A stretch of DNA of 64,000 nt from an uncultured Clostridia bacterium. Lineage in GTDB: Bacteria > Bacillota > Clostridia > Lachnospirales > Lachnospiraceae. The stretch spans positions 1 to 64,000 of the forward strand of contig CALBKM010000034.1 of the NCBI GenBank assembly GCA_937895705.1. Reading direction: 5' to 3'. Under the pieces are notes generated by a model. That model had not been told where the DNA came from. It saw only the letters and a list, made by a program, of their open reading frames with translations, and did no database searches. The position numbers and the translations under genes were made by a program. Positions within the stretch are counted from its first letter, which is position 1. Each line of letters begins with the position of its first letter. This document shows, piece after piece, positions 40,983 to 49,389 of the stretch.

Positions 40983-41525
40983 TTACTTCTTACCGGTCTT
41001 ACCGACTTTACGTCTGATGGTCTCATCAGCATACTTGATACCCTTGCCCTTATACGGCTCCGGTCTTCTCTTATCTCTGATTTCTGCTGCGTACTGACCA
41101 ACCTTCTCTTTATCAATACCTTTAACGGTAATCTTGTTCTGTCCATCGAGAACGGTTTCAACACCTTCCGGATCGATCATAACTACCGGATGAGAATATC
41201 CGAGAGTTAAGGTAAGCTCCTTACCGGACTTTGCTGCTCTGTAGCCGACACCGTTAACTTCGAGAACCTTCTCGTAGCCATTGGTAACACCGACTACCAT
41301 GTTGTTGATAAGCGTTCTGGTCAAACCGTGAAGAGACTTCATTCTCTTTAAGTCATTCGGTCTGTTTACTACGATTTCAGCACCCTCTACCTTGATTTCC
41401 ATCTCCGGTGCCAATACTCTCTCAAGAGTACCCTTCGGTCCCTTAACGGTAACCTTGTTATTTTCTGCCACATCGACAGTTACACCTGCCGGGATGGCGA
41501 TTGGCATTCTACCTATACGTGACAT
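40983..41525 (-). CDS. rplF: 50S ribosomal protein L6
   Basis: L6 sits near the factor-binding site. It has 180 residues in two similar domains, starting MSRIGRMPIAIPAGVTVDV and ending with GKGIKYADETIRRKVGKTGK, the conserved C-terminal signature. A structured 151-base gap separates it from rpsH. Confidence 0.98.
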   Translation of the reverse strand: MSRIGRMPIAIPAGVTVDVAENNKVTVKGPKGTLERVLAPEMEIKVEGAEIVVNRPNDLKRMKSLHGLTRTLINNMVVGVTNGYEKVLEVNGVGYRAAKSGKELTLTLGYSHPVVMIDPEGVETVLDGQNKITVKGIDKEKVGQYAAEIRDKRRPEPYKGKGIKYADETIRRKVGKTGKK

Positions 41526-41676
41526 GCCCGTACCTCCTAAATTTATGAATGTGGAAAGCGGTGAGTGTCACACACACTTCCTGACCCTATCGGGTCTCCT
41601 CGGAAAAGAGTATCCGCATCACCTCATGTCCTTAGGAACACTTGCTCTGACAGACTTCCTTTCCATGCATCTGTTA
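41526..41676 (-). other. Structured gap between rpsH and rplF
   Basis: 151 bases without a gene, in an operon where gaps average about 25. In the transcript GGAAAG (near 41641) can pair with CTTTCC (near 41560), enclosing GACCCGATAGGGTC and GTGTGTGTGACAC-type hairpins. It ends with the rplF site AGGAGGTACGGGC. Possibly a regulatory or processing site; nothing coding is seen. Confidence 0.45.
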
Positions 41677-42078
41677 TTACCAAACGAAAGCTAAAACTTC
41701 GCCGCCAACGTTAGCCTTTCTTGCTTCCTTATCGGTAAGCACGCCCTTGTTGGTGGATACGATAGCAATACCAAGACCGCCAAGTACCTTCGGAAGCTCC
41801 TCCGCATTTGCGTATACACGCAGACCCGGCTTGGAAATTCTCTTGAGACCGGAGATAACCTTTTCGTTCTTATCCTTGCCATACTTTAACGTAATGTGGA
41901 TCGTCTTGAAAGAACCGACTTCTTCCACTTCAAAAGCCTTAATATAACCTTCCTTTAACAGGATTTCTGCGATTGCAATCTTCATCTTAGATGCAGGTAC
42001 ATCTACAACATCATGTTTCGCAGTATTTGCATTACGAATTCTTGTAAGCATATCTGCAATCGGATCGCTCATTGTCAT
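41677..42078 (-). CDS. rpsH: 30S ribosomal protein S8
   Basis: A primary 16S rRNA binder and, in E. coli, the repressor of the spc operon. It has 133 residues: MSDPIADMLTRIRNANTAKH at the start and GIAIVSTNKGVLTDKEARKA near the end. Thirty-two bases after rpsN. Confidence 0.98.
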   Translation of the reverse strand: MTMSDPIADMLTRIRNANTAKHDVVDVPASKMKIAIAEILLKEGYIKAFEVEEVGSFKTIHITLKYGKDKNEKVISGLKRISKPGLRVYANAEELPKVLGGLGIAIVSTNKGVLTDKEARKANVGGEVLAFVW

Positions 42079-42110
42079 TTGGATTTCCTCCTTCTAAAAA
42101 TATTTCGGAC

Positions 42111-42296
42111 TTACCAAGATGCCTTCTTAACACCCGGTATCTGACCCTTATAAGCTAATTCACGGAAGCAGATTCTGCAGATTCCGTATTTTCTCAAGTA
42201 AGCATGCGGACGACCGCAAATTCTACAACGGTTGTACTCCTGAGTGGAGAACTTTGCCGGACGCTGCTGCTTTAACTTCATAGAAGTCTTTGCCAT
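42111..42296 (-). CDS. rpsZ: 30S ribosomal protein S14, zinc type
   Basis: A 61-residue zinc-binding S14 paralogue (type Z): CRICG and CRICF supply the CxxC pairs, with PHAYLRKYG between and GQIPGVKKASW at the C-terminus. This short form replaces the longer zinc-free S14 in Firmicutes spc operons. Fifteen bases after rplE. Confidence 0.98.
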   Translation of the reverse strand: MAKTSMKLKQQRPAKFSTQEYNRCRICGRPHAYLRKYGICRICFRELAYKGQIPGVKKASW

Positions 42297-42311
42297 GGGA
42301 ATTCCTCCTTA

Positions 42312-42851
42312 TTATTTGCTAAACGGCATACCAAATTGAGTTAACAGTTCTCTTGCTTCCTCGTCGGTGTTTGCGGTGGTTACGAAAATAACATCCATAC
42401 CTCTTACCTTATCAACCTTATCGTACTCGATTTCCGGGAAGATTAACTGCTCCTTAATACCAAGAGCGTAGTTTCCTCTGCCGTCGAATGCGTTCGGGTT
42501 AACACCACGGAAGTCACGTACACGCGGAAGAGCGAGGCTGATTAAACGATCAGCGAACTCGTACATCTTGTCGCCACGTAAGGTTACCTTACAACCGATT
42601 GCAAGACCTTCTCTGATCTTGAAGTTTGCCACAGACTTCTTAGCCTTGGTAACAACCGGCTTCTGACCTGCGATAATTTCCATATCTCTAACTGCGGACT
42701 CTAAAGCCTTAGCGTTATCCTTTGCCTCACCGACACCCATGTTGATAACGATCTTGTCTAACTTCGGAACCTGCATCACGTTTTTATAACCGAACTTCTT
42801 CTGCATTGCTGCAACGATTTCGTTATTATACTTTTCCTTTAATCTAGTCAA
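42312..42851 (-). CDS. rplE: 50S ribosomal protein L5
   Basis: L5 binds 5S rRNA and contacts S13 at the interface. It has 179 residues: YKNVMQVPKLDKIVINMGVG, LPRVRDFRGVNPNAFDGRGN and DVIFVTTANTDEEARELL are canonical. Confidence 0.98.
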   Translation of the reverse strand: MTRLKEKYNNEIVAAMQKKFGYKNVMQVPKLDKIVINMGVGEAKDNAKALESAVRDMEIIAGQKPVVTKAKKSVANFKIREGLAIGCKVTLRGDKMYEFADRLISLALPRVRDFRGVNPNAFDGRGNYALGIKEQLIFPEIEYDKVDKVRGMDVIFVTTANTDEEARELLTQFGMPFSK

Positions 42852-42875
42852 CTTTGTGAACCTCCTCTCTCAGAA

Positions 42876-43187
42876 TTACTCGATAACCTCACCGGTGGAC
42901 TTAGCAACACGAACCTTCTTCGGGCCCTTCTTGCCTTCTACGGTGGTGAAACCGATTCTAGTGGTCTTACCCTTATGAACGTACATAACGTTAGATGCAT
43001 CAAGAGCTGCTTCCTTCGTAATGATACCGCCCTGCGGGTTTGCCTGAGATGCCTTCGTGTGCTTAGTCACAGTGTTGACACCTTCAACTACTACCTTACC
43101 GTCAGCAACGGAAAGAACCTTTCCTTCCTTGCCCTTATCCTTACCTGCGATTACTCTTACGGTATCGCCCTTTTTAATCTTTAACAT
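42876..43187 (-). CDS. rplX: 50S ribosomal protein L24
   Basis: Assembly-initiating protein near the tunnel exit. It has 103 residues; the N-terminal KOW motif is in GDTVRVIAGKDKGKEGKVLS, followed by GGIITKEAALDASNVMYV. Eleven bases after rplN. Confidence 0.98.
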   Translation of the reverse strand: MLKIKKGDTVRVIAGKDKGKEGKVLSVADGKVVVEGVNTVTKHTKASQANPQGGIITKEAALDASNVMYVHKGKTTRIGFTTVEGKKGPKKVRVAKSTGEVIE

Positions 43188-43198
43188 CGCAGTACCTC

Positions 43199-43567
43199 CT
43201 ATAATACTTCCGGAGCCAGGGAAACAATCTTCATGAACTGCTTCTCTCTGAGTTCTCTTGCTACCGGTCCGAAAATACGGGTTCCTCTCGGGTTCTTATC
43301 TTCCTTGATGATAACTGCTGCGTTCTCATCGAAACGAATGTAAGAACCGTCCTTACGGCGTGCGCCCTTTACGGAACGAACTACAACTGCCTTAACTACA
43401 TCGCCCTTCTTTACAACACCGCCCGGCGTTGCATCTTTAACGGAAGCAACGATGACATCACCAATGTTTGCATATCTTCTGGTTGAACCGCCCATTACAC
43501 GGATGCAAAGTAATTCCTTTGCGCCGGTATTGTCAGCAACCTTAAGTCTGGTTTCCTGCTGTACCAT
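43199..43567 (-). CDS. rplN: 50S ribosomal protein L14
   Basis: L14 lies at the subunit interface. It has 122 residues from ATG 43567 (AAGGAGATTGTACC upstream); six extra codons upstream in frame lack a site. TRLKVADNTGAKELLCIRVM and the C-terminal RELREKQFMKIVSLAPEVL are diagnostic. Confidence 0.98.
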   Translation of the reverse strand: MVQQETRLKVADNTGAKELLCIRVMGGSTRRYANIGDVIVASVKDATPGGVVKKGDVVKAVVVRSVKGARRKDGSYIRFDENAAVIIKEDKNPRGTRIFGPVARELREKQFMKIVSLAPEVL

Positions 43568-43606
43568 GGTACAATCTCCTTTCAACTATTCCTGCAAAAC
43601 AATTAC

Positions 43607-43861
43607 TTATTTTGCCTTCTCGATAATCTCAACGAGTCTCCATCTCTTATCCTTGGATAACGGTCTCGTCTCCATAACCTTTACTCTGTCACCGATGCGG
43701 CACTCGTTGTTCTCGTCGTGAGCCTTTAACTTGTAGGTTCTCTTAACGATCTTGTTGTAAAGCGGGTGCTTTACGTTGTCTACTACTGCTACAACGATTG
43801 TCTTATCCATCTTGTCGCTTACTACCTTACCGGTACGCGTCTTTCTAAGATTTCTCTCCAC
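43607..43861 (-). CDS. rpsQ: 30S ribosomal protein S17
   Basis: OB-fold 16S rRNA-binding protein of 84 residues: RKTRTGKVVSDKMDKTIVVA, HDENNECRIGDRVKVMETRP and LSKDKRWRLVEIIEKAK match the family over its whole length. Thirty-six bases after rpmC. Confidence 0.98.
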   Translation of the reverse strand: MERNLRKTRTGKVVSDKMDKTIVVAVVDNVKHPLYNKIVKRTYKLKAHDENNECRIGDRVKVMETRPLSKDKRWRLVEIIEKAK

Positions 43862-43897
43862 TGCGGGTACTCCTTTCCGAAGTTACTATTCAATGAA

Positions 43898-44098
43898 CTA
43901 GTTTGCCTTTGCAGAAATCACGGTCTGAATTCTGGCAATGTTCTTTCTTACTTCTTTAATTCTGCTTGTGTTGTCCAGCTGGTTGGTTGCATTCTGGAAT
44001 CTCAAATTGAAGAGTTCCTTCTTTGCGGAAACTAATTCCTCATTCAGCTCAACAACAGACTTAGCCATTAAATCCTGCACATACTTACTGGTTTTCAC
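43898..44098 (-). CDS. rpmC: 50S ribosomal protein L29
   Basis: A helical hairpin protein at the tunnel exit that binds SRP and trigger factor. The start is taken as GTG 44098, eight bases after GGGAGG, giving the usual M-KTSKYVQDLMAKSVVELNE; an earlier GTG (44107) abuts the ribosome site. 66 residues. It overlaps rplP by 14 bases. Confidence 0.95.
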   Translation of the reverse strand: MKTSKYVQDLMAKSVVELNEELVSAKKELFNLRFQNATNQLDNTSRIKEVRKNIARIQTVISAKAN

Positions 44099-44525
44099 GA
44101 GCCGCACCTCCCTCTAAATCTGCGCGAGAAACGATCTTACACTTAACCGGAAGCTTATGGGTTGCAAGACGAAGAGCTTCTCTTGCTACTTCTTCTGCTA
44201 CGCCGGAAATTTCGAACATTACGCGACCCGGCTTAACTACTGCTACCCAGTACTCAGTGGAGCCCTTACCGGAACCCATTCGAGTTTCTGCCGGCTTCGC
44301 TGTTACCGGCTTATCCGGGAAAATCTTAATCCAAACCTTACCGCCACGCTTAATGTAACGTGTCATTGCGATACGGGCTGCTTCAATCTGATTGGACTTA
44401 ATCCAAGCAGGCTCTGTTGCTACAATACCGAATTCGCCGTAAGAGATGGTGTTCCCTCTCTGTGCCTTACCGGTCATAGTTCCGCGGAACTGCTTACGAC
44501 GCTTTACTCTCTTTGGCATTAACAT
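44085..44525 (-). CDS. rplP: 50S ribosomal protein L16
   Basis: L16 organises the A-site and peptidyl-transferase region. MPKRVKRRKQFRGTMTGKA and the GEFGIVATEPAWIKSNQIEA segment are canonical; 146 residues. ATG 44525 shares the rpsC stop (TAATG) and has GGGAG nine bases upstream; ATG 44519 two codons later is the conserved family start. Confidence 0.97.
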   Translation of the reverse strand: MLMPKRVKRRKQFRGTMTGKAQRGNTISYGEFGIVATEPAWIKSNQIEAARIAMTRYIKRGGKVWIKIFPDKPVTAKPAETRMGSGKGSTEYWVAVVKPGRVMFEISGVAEEVAREALRLATHKLPVKCKIVSRADLEGGAARENQ

Positions 44526-45187
44526 TACTTATCGCTCCCTTCCTTCTTGGTTGCCTTCGTCGGAAGAACTTCTCCAAGATAAATCCAAGTCTTGATACCA
44601 ACCTTACCGTAGGTGGTGTTTGCTTCTGCGAAACCATAGTCAATGTTTGCTCTCAGGGTCTGAAGCGGAACGGTACCTTCCGTATAGAACTCGGAACGTG
44701 CGATATCTGCGCCGCCAAGACGACCGGATGCCATGGTCTTAATACCCTTTGCGCCAGCCTTCATGGTTCTGGACATGGTGGACTTCATTGCTCTACGGAA
44801 AGAAATACGGTTCTCAAGCTGCTGTGCAATGTTCTCTGCAACAAGCTGAGCGTTTACGTCCGGTCTCTTGATTTCCTTAATCTCGAGATTTACCTTCTTG
44901 CCGGTAACCTTTGCTACTTCGTCCTTTAACTTGTCGATCTCTGCGCCAGCCTTACCGATAACTACGCCCGGCTTCGCGGTGGAGATAATAACCTTAACCT
45001 GATCAGCGCCTCTTCTCTCGATTTCGATCTTTGCGATACCTGCGCTGTATAACTTATTCTTCAGAAACTTTCTGATGTTGTAATCTTCTACTAAGTTGTC
45101 AGCGAAATCAGCTTCTGCGTACCACTTGGAATCCCATTCCTTGATAACGCCGACTCTTAAGCCGTGAGGATTAACCTTCTGTCCCAT
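44525..45187 (-). CDS. rpsC: 30S ribosomal protein S3
   Basis: S3 forms part of the mRNA entry helicase. It has 220 residues: MGQKVNPHGLRVGVIKEWDS, KH-domain loop GVVIGKAGAEID and the C-terminal GKVGIKTWIYLGEVLP. TAATG overlap with rplP. Confidence 0.99.
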   Translation of the reverse strand: MGQKVNPHGLRVGVIKEWDSKWYAEADFADNLVEDYNIRKFLKNKLYSAGIAKIEIERRGADQVKVIISTAKPGVVIGKAGAEIDKLKDEVAKVTGKKVNLEIKEIKRPDVNAQLVAENIAQQLENRISFRRAMKSTMSRTMKAGAKGIKTMASGRLGGADIARSEFYTEGTVPLQTLRANIDYGFAEANTTYGKVGIKTWIYLGEVLPTKATKKEGSDK

Positions 45188-45208
45188 GATTCTTCTCCTT
45201 TCTTAGAT

Positions 45209-45598
45209 CTATCTCTCATCAAGCACGATGGTGATATGGCTCATTCTCTTTAAGATACGATAAGCTCTGCCCTGTGCTCTCGGTCTTACTCTCTTCATGG
45301 TCGGTGCGCAGTTTGCGTAACACTCAGCGATGTAGAGCTTGGAAACGTCCATACCGTTGTTGTTCTCTGCGTTTGCGATTGCAGATTTGAGTAACTTCTC
45401 TATTAAAGTTGAAGCATATCTCGGATTATAAGCTAAAATACCGAGTGCTGACTGTACATCCTTGCCTCTGATTGCATCGAGAACGAAACAAGCCTTCTGT
45501 ACGGAAACTCTTGCGTAAGATAACTTAGCAGACGGTCTCTTATCTCTGTTCTGCTCATTTCTCTCTCTCTTAATCTGGGATCTATGTCCTTTTGCCAT
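45209..45598 (-). CDS. rplV: 50S ribosomal protein L22
   Basis: L22 lines the exit tunnel with an extended loop. It has 129 residues: KLSYARVSVQKACFVLDAIR, KLLKSAIANAENNNGMDVSK and RVRPRAQGRAYRILKRMSHI, the last forming the tunnel loop. Confidence 0.98.
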   Translation of the reverse strand: MAKGHRSQIKRERNEQNRDKRPSAKLSYARVSVQKACFVLDAIRGKDVQSALGILAYNPRYASTLIEKLLKSAIANAENNNGMDVSKLYIAECYANCAPTMKRVRPRAQGRAYRILKRMSHITIVLDER

Positions 45599-45742
45599 GG
45601 ATGTGACCTCCTTTCAAATGTTAGCGGCTCTCCGCTATTTTTCTTCCGCCCGTGTCCTGCCGGGCAATGTTATAAGGTTTGGTAAACGGTACGGCGTTTG
45701 CCGACCGTTACCATAATTGTTTGTCTTAAGTCAGAGAAAAGA
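45599..45742 (-). other. Structured gap between rpsS and rplV
   Basis: 144 bases in an otherwise tight operon. In the transcript three hairpins are visible: GGTAACGGT/ACCGTTTACC, GCCCG/CGGGC and AGCGG/CCGCT, then the rplV Shine-Dalgarno. No coding potential is seen. Confidence 0.45.
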
Positions 45743-46021
45743 CTATCTACGAGACTTCTTCTCATCCTTACCGTGACCACGATAGGTTCTGGTAGCAACG
45801 AACTCACCGAGCTTGTGACCAACCATATCTTCGGTTACGTATACCGGTACATGCTTTCTTCCGTCATGAACAGCGATTGTAAGACCAACCATCTGCGGGA
45901 AGATAGTGGAACGACGGGACCAGGTCTTGATAACCTGCTTGTCACCGGACTTCACAACTGCATCTACCTTTTTCAATAAGTGAGCATCCGCGAACGGGCC
46001 CTTCTTTAATGAACGTGCCAT
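45743..46021 (-). CDS. rpsS: 30S ribosomal protein S19
   Basis: S19 in the head contacts the A-site tRNA region through S13. It has 92 residues: MARSLKKGPFADAHLLKKVD, TWSRRSTIFPQMVGLTIAVH and HKLGEFVATRTYRGHGK. Thirty-three bases after rplB. Confidence 0.99.
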   Translation of the reverse strand: MARSLKKGPFADAHLLKKVDAVVKSGDKQVIKTWSRRSTIFPQMVGLTIAVHDGRKHVPVYVTEDMVGHKLGEFVATRTYRGHGKDEKKSRR

Positions 46022-46054
46022 TTGGGTTTACCTCCTTCTACCGGTGACGCGCGA

Positions 46055-46903
46055 TTACTTCGCTAACGCCTTACCATCTCTTCTTCTTACAATCAGCTTG
46101 TTGGACTGCTTATTCTTCTTACGGGTCTTAAGGCCAAGAGCCGGCTTACCCCACGGGGTAACAGGGCCCGGACGACCGATACCGGTCTTACCTTCACCAC
46201 CACCGTGCGGGTGATCGTTCGGGTTCATTACGGAACCGCGTACAGTCGGGCGAATGCCCATGTGACGCTTACGTCCTGCCTTACCGATGTTAATAAGCTC
46301 GTGATCAATGTTACCAACCTGACCGATGGTTGCACGGCAGATAATCGGAACCATTCTCATCTCACCGGACGGGAGACGAAGGGTTGCGTACTTGCCTTCC
46401 TTTGCCATCAGCTGCGCGCTGTTACCAGCGGAACGAACCAGCTGACCGCCCTTGCCCGGGTAAAGCTCGATGTTATGAATTTCAGCACCAACCGGAATGT
46501 TCTGAAGCGGTAAGCAGTTACCTACTCTAACTTCTGCGGTTGCACCGTTCATAACGGTCTGACCTACCTTTAAGCCGTTCGGCGCAAGGATGTAGGACTT
46601 GGAACCGTCTGCATAGCAGATAAGTGCAATGTTTGCGGTTCTGTTCGGATCGTACTCGATGGTCTTAACCGTTGCCGGGATACCATCTTTGCTGTTTCTC
46701 TTGAAGTCGATGATTCTGTACTTTCTTCTGGAACCACCGCCCTGGTGTCTTACAGTAATCTTTCCCTGATTGTTACGACCTGCATTCTTCTTTAAAGAAG
46801 TTACTAAGGACTTCTCCGGTGTGCTCGTAGTGATTTCGGAGAAATCGGAGCCGGTCATATTTCTTCTGGAAGGTGTATATGGGTTATAAGTTTTGATTCC
46901 CAT
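46055..46903 (-). CDS. rplB: 50S ribosomal protein L2
   Basis: L2 is required for subunit association and peptidyl transfer. It has 282 residues: MGIKTYNPYTPSRRNMTGSD, the conserved MNPNDHPHGGGEGKTGIGRP region with the functional histidine, and basic C-terminus NKLIVRRRDGKALAK. Confidence 0.99.
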   Translation of the reverse strand: MGIKTYNPYTPSRRNMTGSDFSEITTSTPEKSLVTSLKKNAGRNNQGKITVRHQGGGSRRKYRIIDFKRNSKDGIPATVKTIEYDPNRTANIALICYADGSKSYILAPNGLKVGQTVMNGATAEVRVGNCLPLQNIPVGAEIHNIELYPGKGGQLVRSAGNSAQLMAKEGKYATLRLPSGEMRMVPIICRATIGQVGNIDHELINIGKAGRKRHMGIRPTVRGSVMNPNDHPHGGGEGKTGIGRPGPVTPWGKPALGLKTRKKNKQSNKLIVRRRDGKALAK

Positions 46904-46965
46904 TGTTGTTACTCCTTTCGTCTGCGCTACGCAATATCTTGTGTTCTATTCTCTACGTACGCGAA

Positions 46966-47265
46966 TTATAAACCTGCGAAAATCTCGATTTCAGCACTGT
47001 CAGCGGTAAGCTGTACAATTGCCTTCTTCATCTTAGCAGTCTTTCCGAAAACGTTACCGCGTCTGCGGGTCTTTCCGTCTAAGTTCATGGTGTTTACGCT
47101 GGCAACCTTGGTACCTGCGAACATCTTCTCAACTGCTTCCTTAATCTGCTGCTTCGTTGCATCCGGATGTACGGAGAACGTGTACTTCTTCTCGCTCATG
47201 GAGTTCATACTCTTCTCGGTTACTACCGGCTTTAAGATAACGTCATAATACTTTAAATCTGCCAT
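46966..47265 (-). CDS. rplW: 50S ribosomal protein L23
   Basis: L23 is the main docking site for trigger factor and SRP. It has 99 residues: YYDVILKPVVTEKSMNSMSE, FSVHPDATKQQIKEAVEKMF and GKTRRRGNVFGKTAKMKKAI. Its ATG overlaps the rplD stop (TAATG). Confidence 0.98.
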   Translation of the reverse strand: MADLKYYDVILKPVVTEKSMNSMSEKKYTFSVHPDATKQQIKEAVEKMFAGTKVASVNTMNLDGKTRRRGNVFGKTAKMKKAIVQLTADSAEIEIFAGL

Positions 47266-47885
47266 TATGCGTACACCTCCTCAATCTGAGCAACAGCTTC
47301 CTTGGTGATAACAACGTTGCCGTACTTAAGAACGTCGTATACATTTACGCTACCGGAAAGAACAGTTCTTACCTCCGGGATATTTCTTGCGGAAAGGATA
47401 ACCTTCTCATCCTTCTTATCAAGAACAACAAGCGCCTTGTTCACCTTGAGGTTATCAAGAACTGCTGCCATCTTCTTGGTCTTAATCTCATCAAATGCGA
47501 GACCGTCTACTACGATAAACTTCTCCTCAGCAACCTTAGCGGATAATGCAGACTTGATTGCAGCTGCCTTTTCCTTCTTGTTCATCTTTACGGAGTAGTC
47601 TCTCGGCTTCGGAGCGAATACTACGCCACCGCCGGTCCACTGCGGAGCTCTGGTGGATCCCTGTCTTGCATGACCGGTACCCTTCTGTCTCCACGGCTTT
47701 CTTCCGCCGCCGCTTACTTCTGCACGAGTCTTTGCGCTCTGTGTGCCCTGACGCTTGTTAGCGAGCTGGCTCACAACAGCCAAATGCATCAAATGCTCAT
47801 TTACTTCTACACCGAACACAGCGTCGTTGAGCTCCATAGTGCCAACTTCCTTGCCTTCGATATTATAAACCTTAACACTAGCCAT
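47265..47885 (-). CDS. rplD: 50S ribosomal protein L4
   Basis: L4 lines the exit tunnel and, in E. coli and some Firmicutes, represses the S10 operon by acting on its leader. It has 206 residues: KRQGTQSAKTRAEVSGGGRK and QKGTGHARQGSTRAPQWTGG form the extended tunnel loop. The S10 leader here has an attenuator-like hairpin, so the same control is plausible. Confidence 0.98.
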   Translation of the reverse strand: MASVKVYNIEGKEVGTMELNDAVFGVEVNEHLMHLAVVSQLANKRQGTQSAKTRAEVSGGGRKPWRQKGTGHARQGSTRAPQWTGGGVVFAPKPRDYSVKMNKKEKAAAIKSALSAKVAEEKFIVVDGLAFDEIKTKKMAAVLDNLKVNKALVVLDKKDEKVILSARNIPEVRTVLSGSVNVYDVLKYGNVVITKEAVAQIEEVYA

Positions 47886-47913
47886 TTTTAAGTTCCTCCT
47901 TTCTTAAAGCTTC

Positions 47914-48549
47914 TTAGTTTGCGCTCTTTACGGTTTCCTTTAAGATAACCAAAGCCTTCTTCGGTCCCGGTACTGCGCCCTTAACGAGGATTAAGTTGTT
48001 CTCAACATCAACCTTAACCACCTCAAGGTTCTGAACCGTTGCCTTTACATTACCGGTGTGTCCCGGCATGTGCTTGCCCTTGAATACACGACCCGGAGTC
48101 GTTGCTGCACCGTTGGAACCTGCATGTCTGTGATACTTGGAACCATGCTTCATCGGTCCTCTGGATAAGCCGTGTCTCTTGATGGCACCCTGGAAGCCCT
48201 TACCCTTCGTAATACCGGTAGCGTCGATCTTGTCTCCGTCTGCGAAGATGTCAACCTTGATTTCCTGACCTACGGTGTACTCAGAGCTGTTGTCAAACTT
48301 GAACTCCTTAAGAAATCTCTTGTTAGCAACACCTGCCTTAGCAAATGTGCCCTTGCGCGGCTTGTTTACGAGAACGTCTCTGATCTCGCCGAAGCCAACC
48401 TGTACTGCCTCGTAACCGTCGTTGTCAACCGTCTTAACCTGGGTTACAACGTTCGGGGCAGCCTGCAATACGGTAACCGGTACTAATACGCCGTCCGCAT
48501 TGAAGATCTGGGTCATTCCGACCTTCGTTGTTAATAACGCTTTCTTCAT
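47914..48549 (-). CDS. rplC: 50S ribosomal protein L3
   Basis: An early-assembling protein close to the peptidyl-transferase centre. It has 211 residues: MKKALLTTKVGMTQIFNADG, KGFQGAIKRHGLSRGPMKHG and GRVFKGKHMPGHTGN, where the central loop reaches the active site. Separated from rpsJ by 170 bases. Confidence 0.99.
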   Translation of the reverse strand: MKKALLTTKVGMTQIFNADGVLVPVTVLQAAPNVVTQVKTVDNDGYEAVQVGFGEIRDVLVNKPRKGTFAKAGVANKRFLKEFKFDNSSEYTVGQEIKVDIFADGDKIDATGITKGKGFQGAIKRHGLSRGPMKHGSKYHRHAGSNGAATTPGRVFKGKHMPGHTGNVKATVQNLEVVKVDVENNLILVKGAVPGPKKALVILKETVKSAN

Positions 48550-48719
48550 TTTGCACCTCCTGTGAATCTACAGCGGATTGAATCCCTGTGGGACTCAATC
48601 ATCCTAGATGGTCTATCCGGATGCTTGGGCCTTTTCTGATATAGATAAGACGCTTGGACCCTGTATATAAACCCTAAGGATTTTTACTAACTTGTTTTGT
48701 TACTTCTCACTGACTAAGA
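48550..48719 (-). other. Gap between rpsJ and rplC
   Basis: 170 bases with no coding frame. In transcript sense, ATTGA(G)TCCC and GGGATTCAAT arms form a hairpin about 35 bases before the rplC Shine-Dalgarno, and GGTCCAAGC/GGCCCAAGC is a short direct repeat. Function unknown. Confidence 0.4.
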
Positions 48720-49037
48720 TTACTTCGTCTTCATCTTAATGTCAATGAACACACCTGCCGGCATTTCCAGTCTGGAAAGAGCATCAACCATCTTCTGGTT
48801 CGGAGCAATTACATCGATGAGTCTCTTATGAGTTCTCTGCTCGAACTGCTCACGGCTGTCCTTATACTTATGCACTGCACGGAGAATGGTAACTACTTCC
48901 TTCTTCGTCGGCATCGGTACCGGACCGCTTACCTTGCTTCCCGCCTTCTTTGCGGTTTCGATGATCTTTGCAGCGGATGCATCTACTAACTGATGATCAT
49001 ACGCCTTGAGTGTGATTCTCATTACTTGACTTGCCAT
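48720..49037 (-). CDS. rpsJ: 30S ribosomal protein S10
   Basis: S10 also serves as a transcription antitermination factor (NusE). It has 105 residues from ATG 49037 (AAGGAGGCGAC upstream); the frame extends to 49160 through the leader, which I reject. MRITLKAYDHQLVDASAAKI, SGPVPMPTKKEVVTILRAVH and HKRLIDVIAPNQKMVDALSR are canonical. First gene of the 22-gene S10-spc operon. Confidence 0.98.
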   Translation of the reverse strand: MASQVMRITLKAYDHQLVDASAAKIIETAKKAGSKVSGPVPMPTKKEVVTILRAVHKYKDSREQFEQRTHKRLIDVIAPNQKMVDALSRLEMPAGVFIDIKMKTK

Positions 49038-49312
49038 AAAAAAAGTCGCCTCCTTTTCGCACTTAATTTCAGTACGACAAGCGGTGACTGTACACTCTCC
49101 CGTGTGTTTCGCGCCTGTCCGAACAAAAACCCGAGCCCATGGCTCGGCATCCCCGGACAATTCCCGATTATCATCACGGTTTATCTGCCTATAAGCAGAA
49201 GCTGTATTGTACAGTGACTTGTCGCCAGTTTCCTAACTTGACATTCGCTCCACGGAAAACCCGCGTATGGCACGCGGCAACCTCACGCTTCATAGCTATC
49301 AACGTCACAGCA
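49038..49312 (-). promoter_or_regulatory. S10 operon leader with attenuator-like hairpin
   Basis: A leader of about 275 bases. CCGAGCC-ATG-GGCTCGG (49131-49147) followed by GTTTTTGTT resembles an intrinsic terminator. Flanking pairs TGTCCG/CGGACA and, further out, CGACAAG+ACTGTACA with TGTACAGT+CTTGTCG enclose it. L4-dependent attenuation of S10 leaders is established in E. coli; applying it here is inference. Confidence 0.65.
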
Positions 49313-49318
49313 AAAGTT

Positions 49319-49347
49319 ATTATACACGATACAGGAAATAATTGCAA
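49319..49347 (-). promoter_or_regulatory. Promoter of the S10-spc operon
   Basis: TTGCAA (49342-49347), 17-base spacer ending GTG (extended -10), TATAAT (49319-49324). The hexamers are the same as in the alpha operon promoter, which fits co-ordinated expression of the two operons. Confidence 0.9.
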
Positions 49348-49389
49348 GTACTTTTTAAAAAATTTTCGCGAAAGCTACAAGCCATGCAA

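Noticed and set aside
48720..49160. N-terminally extended S10 (146 codons)
   Set aside because: The extra residues translate the leader hairpins, and AAGGAGG lies before ATG 49037, giving the usual length.
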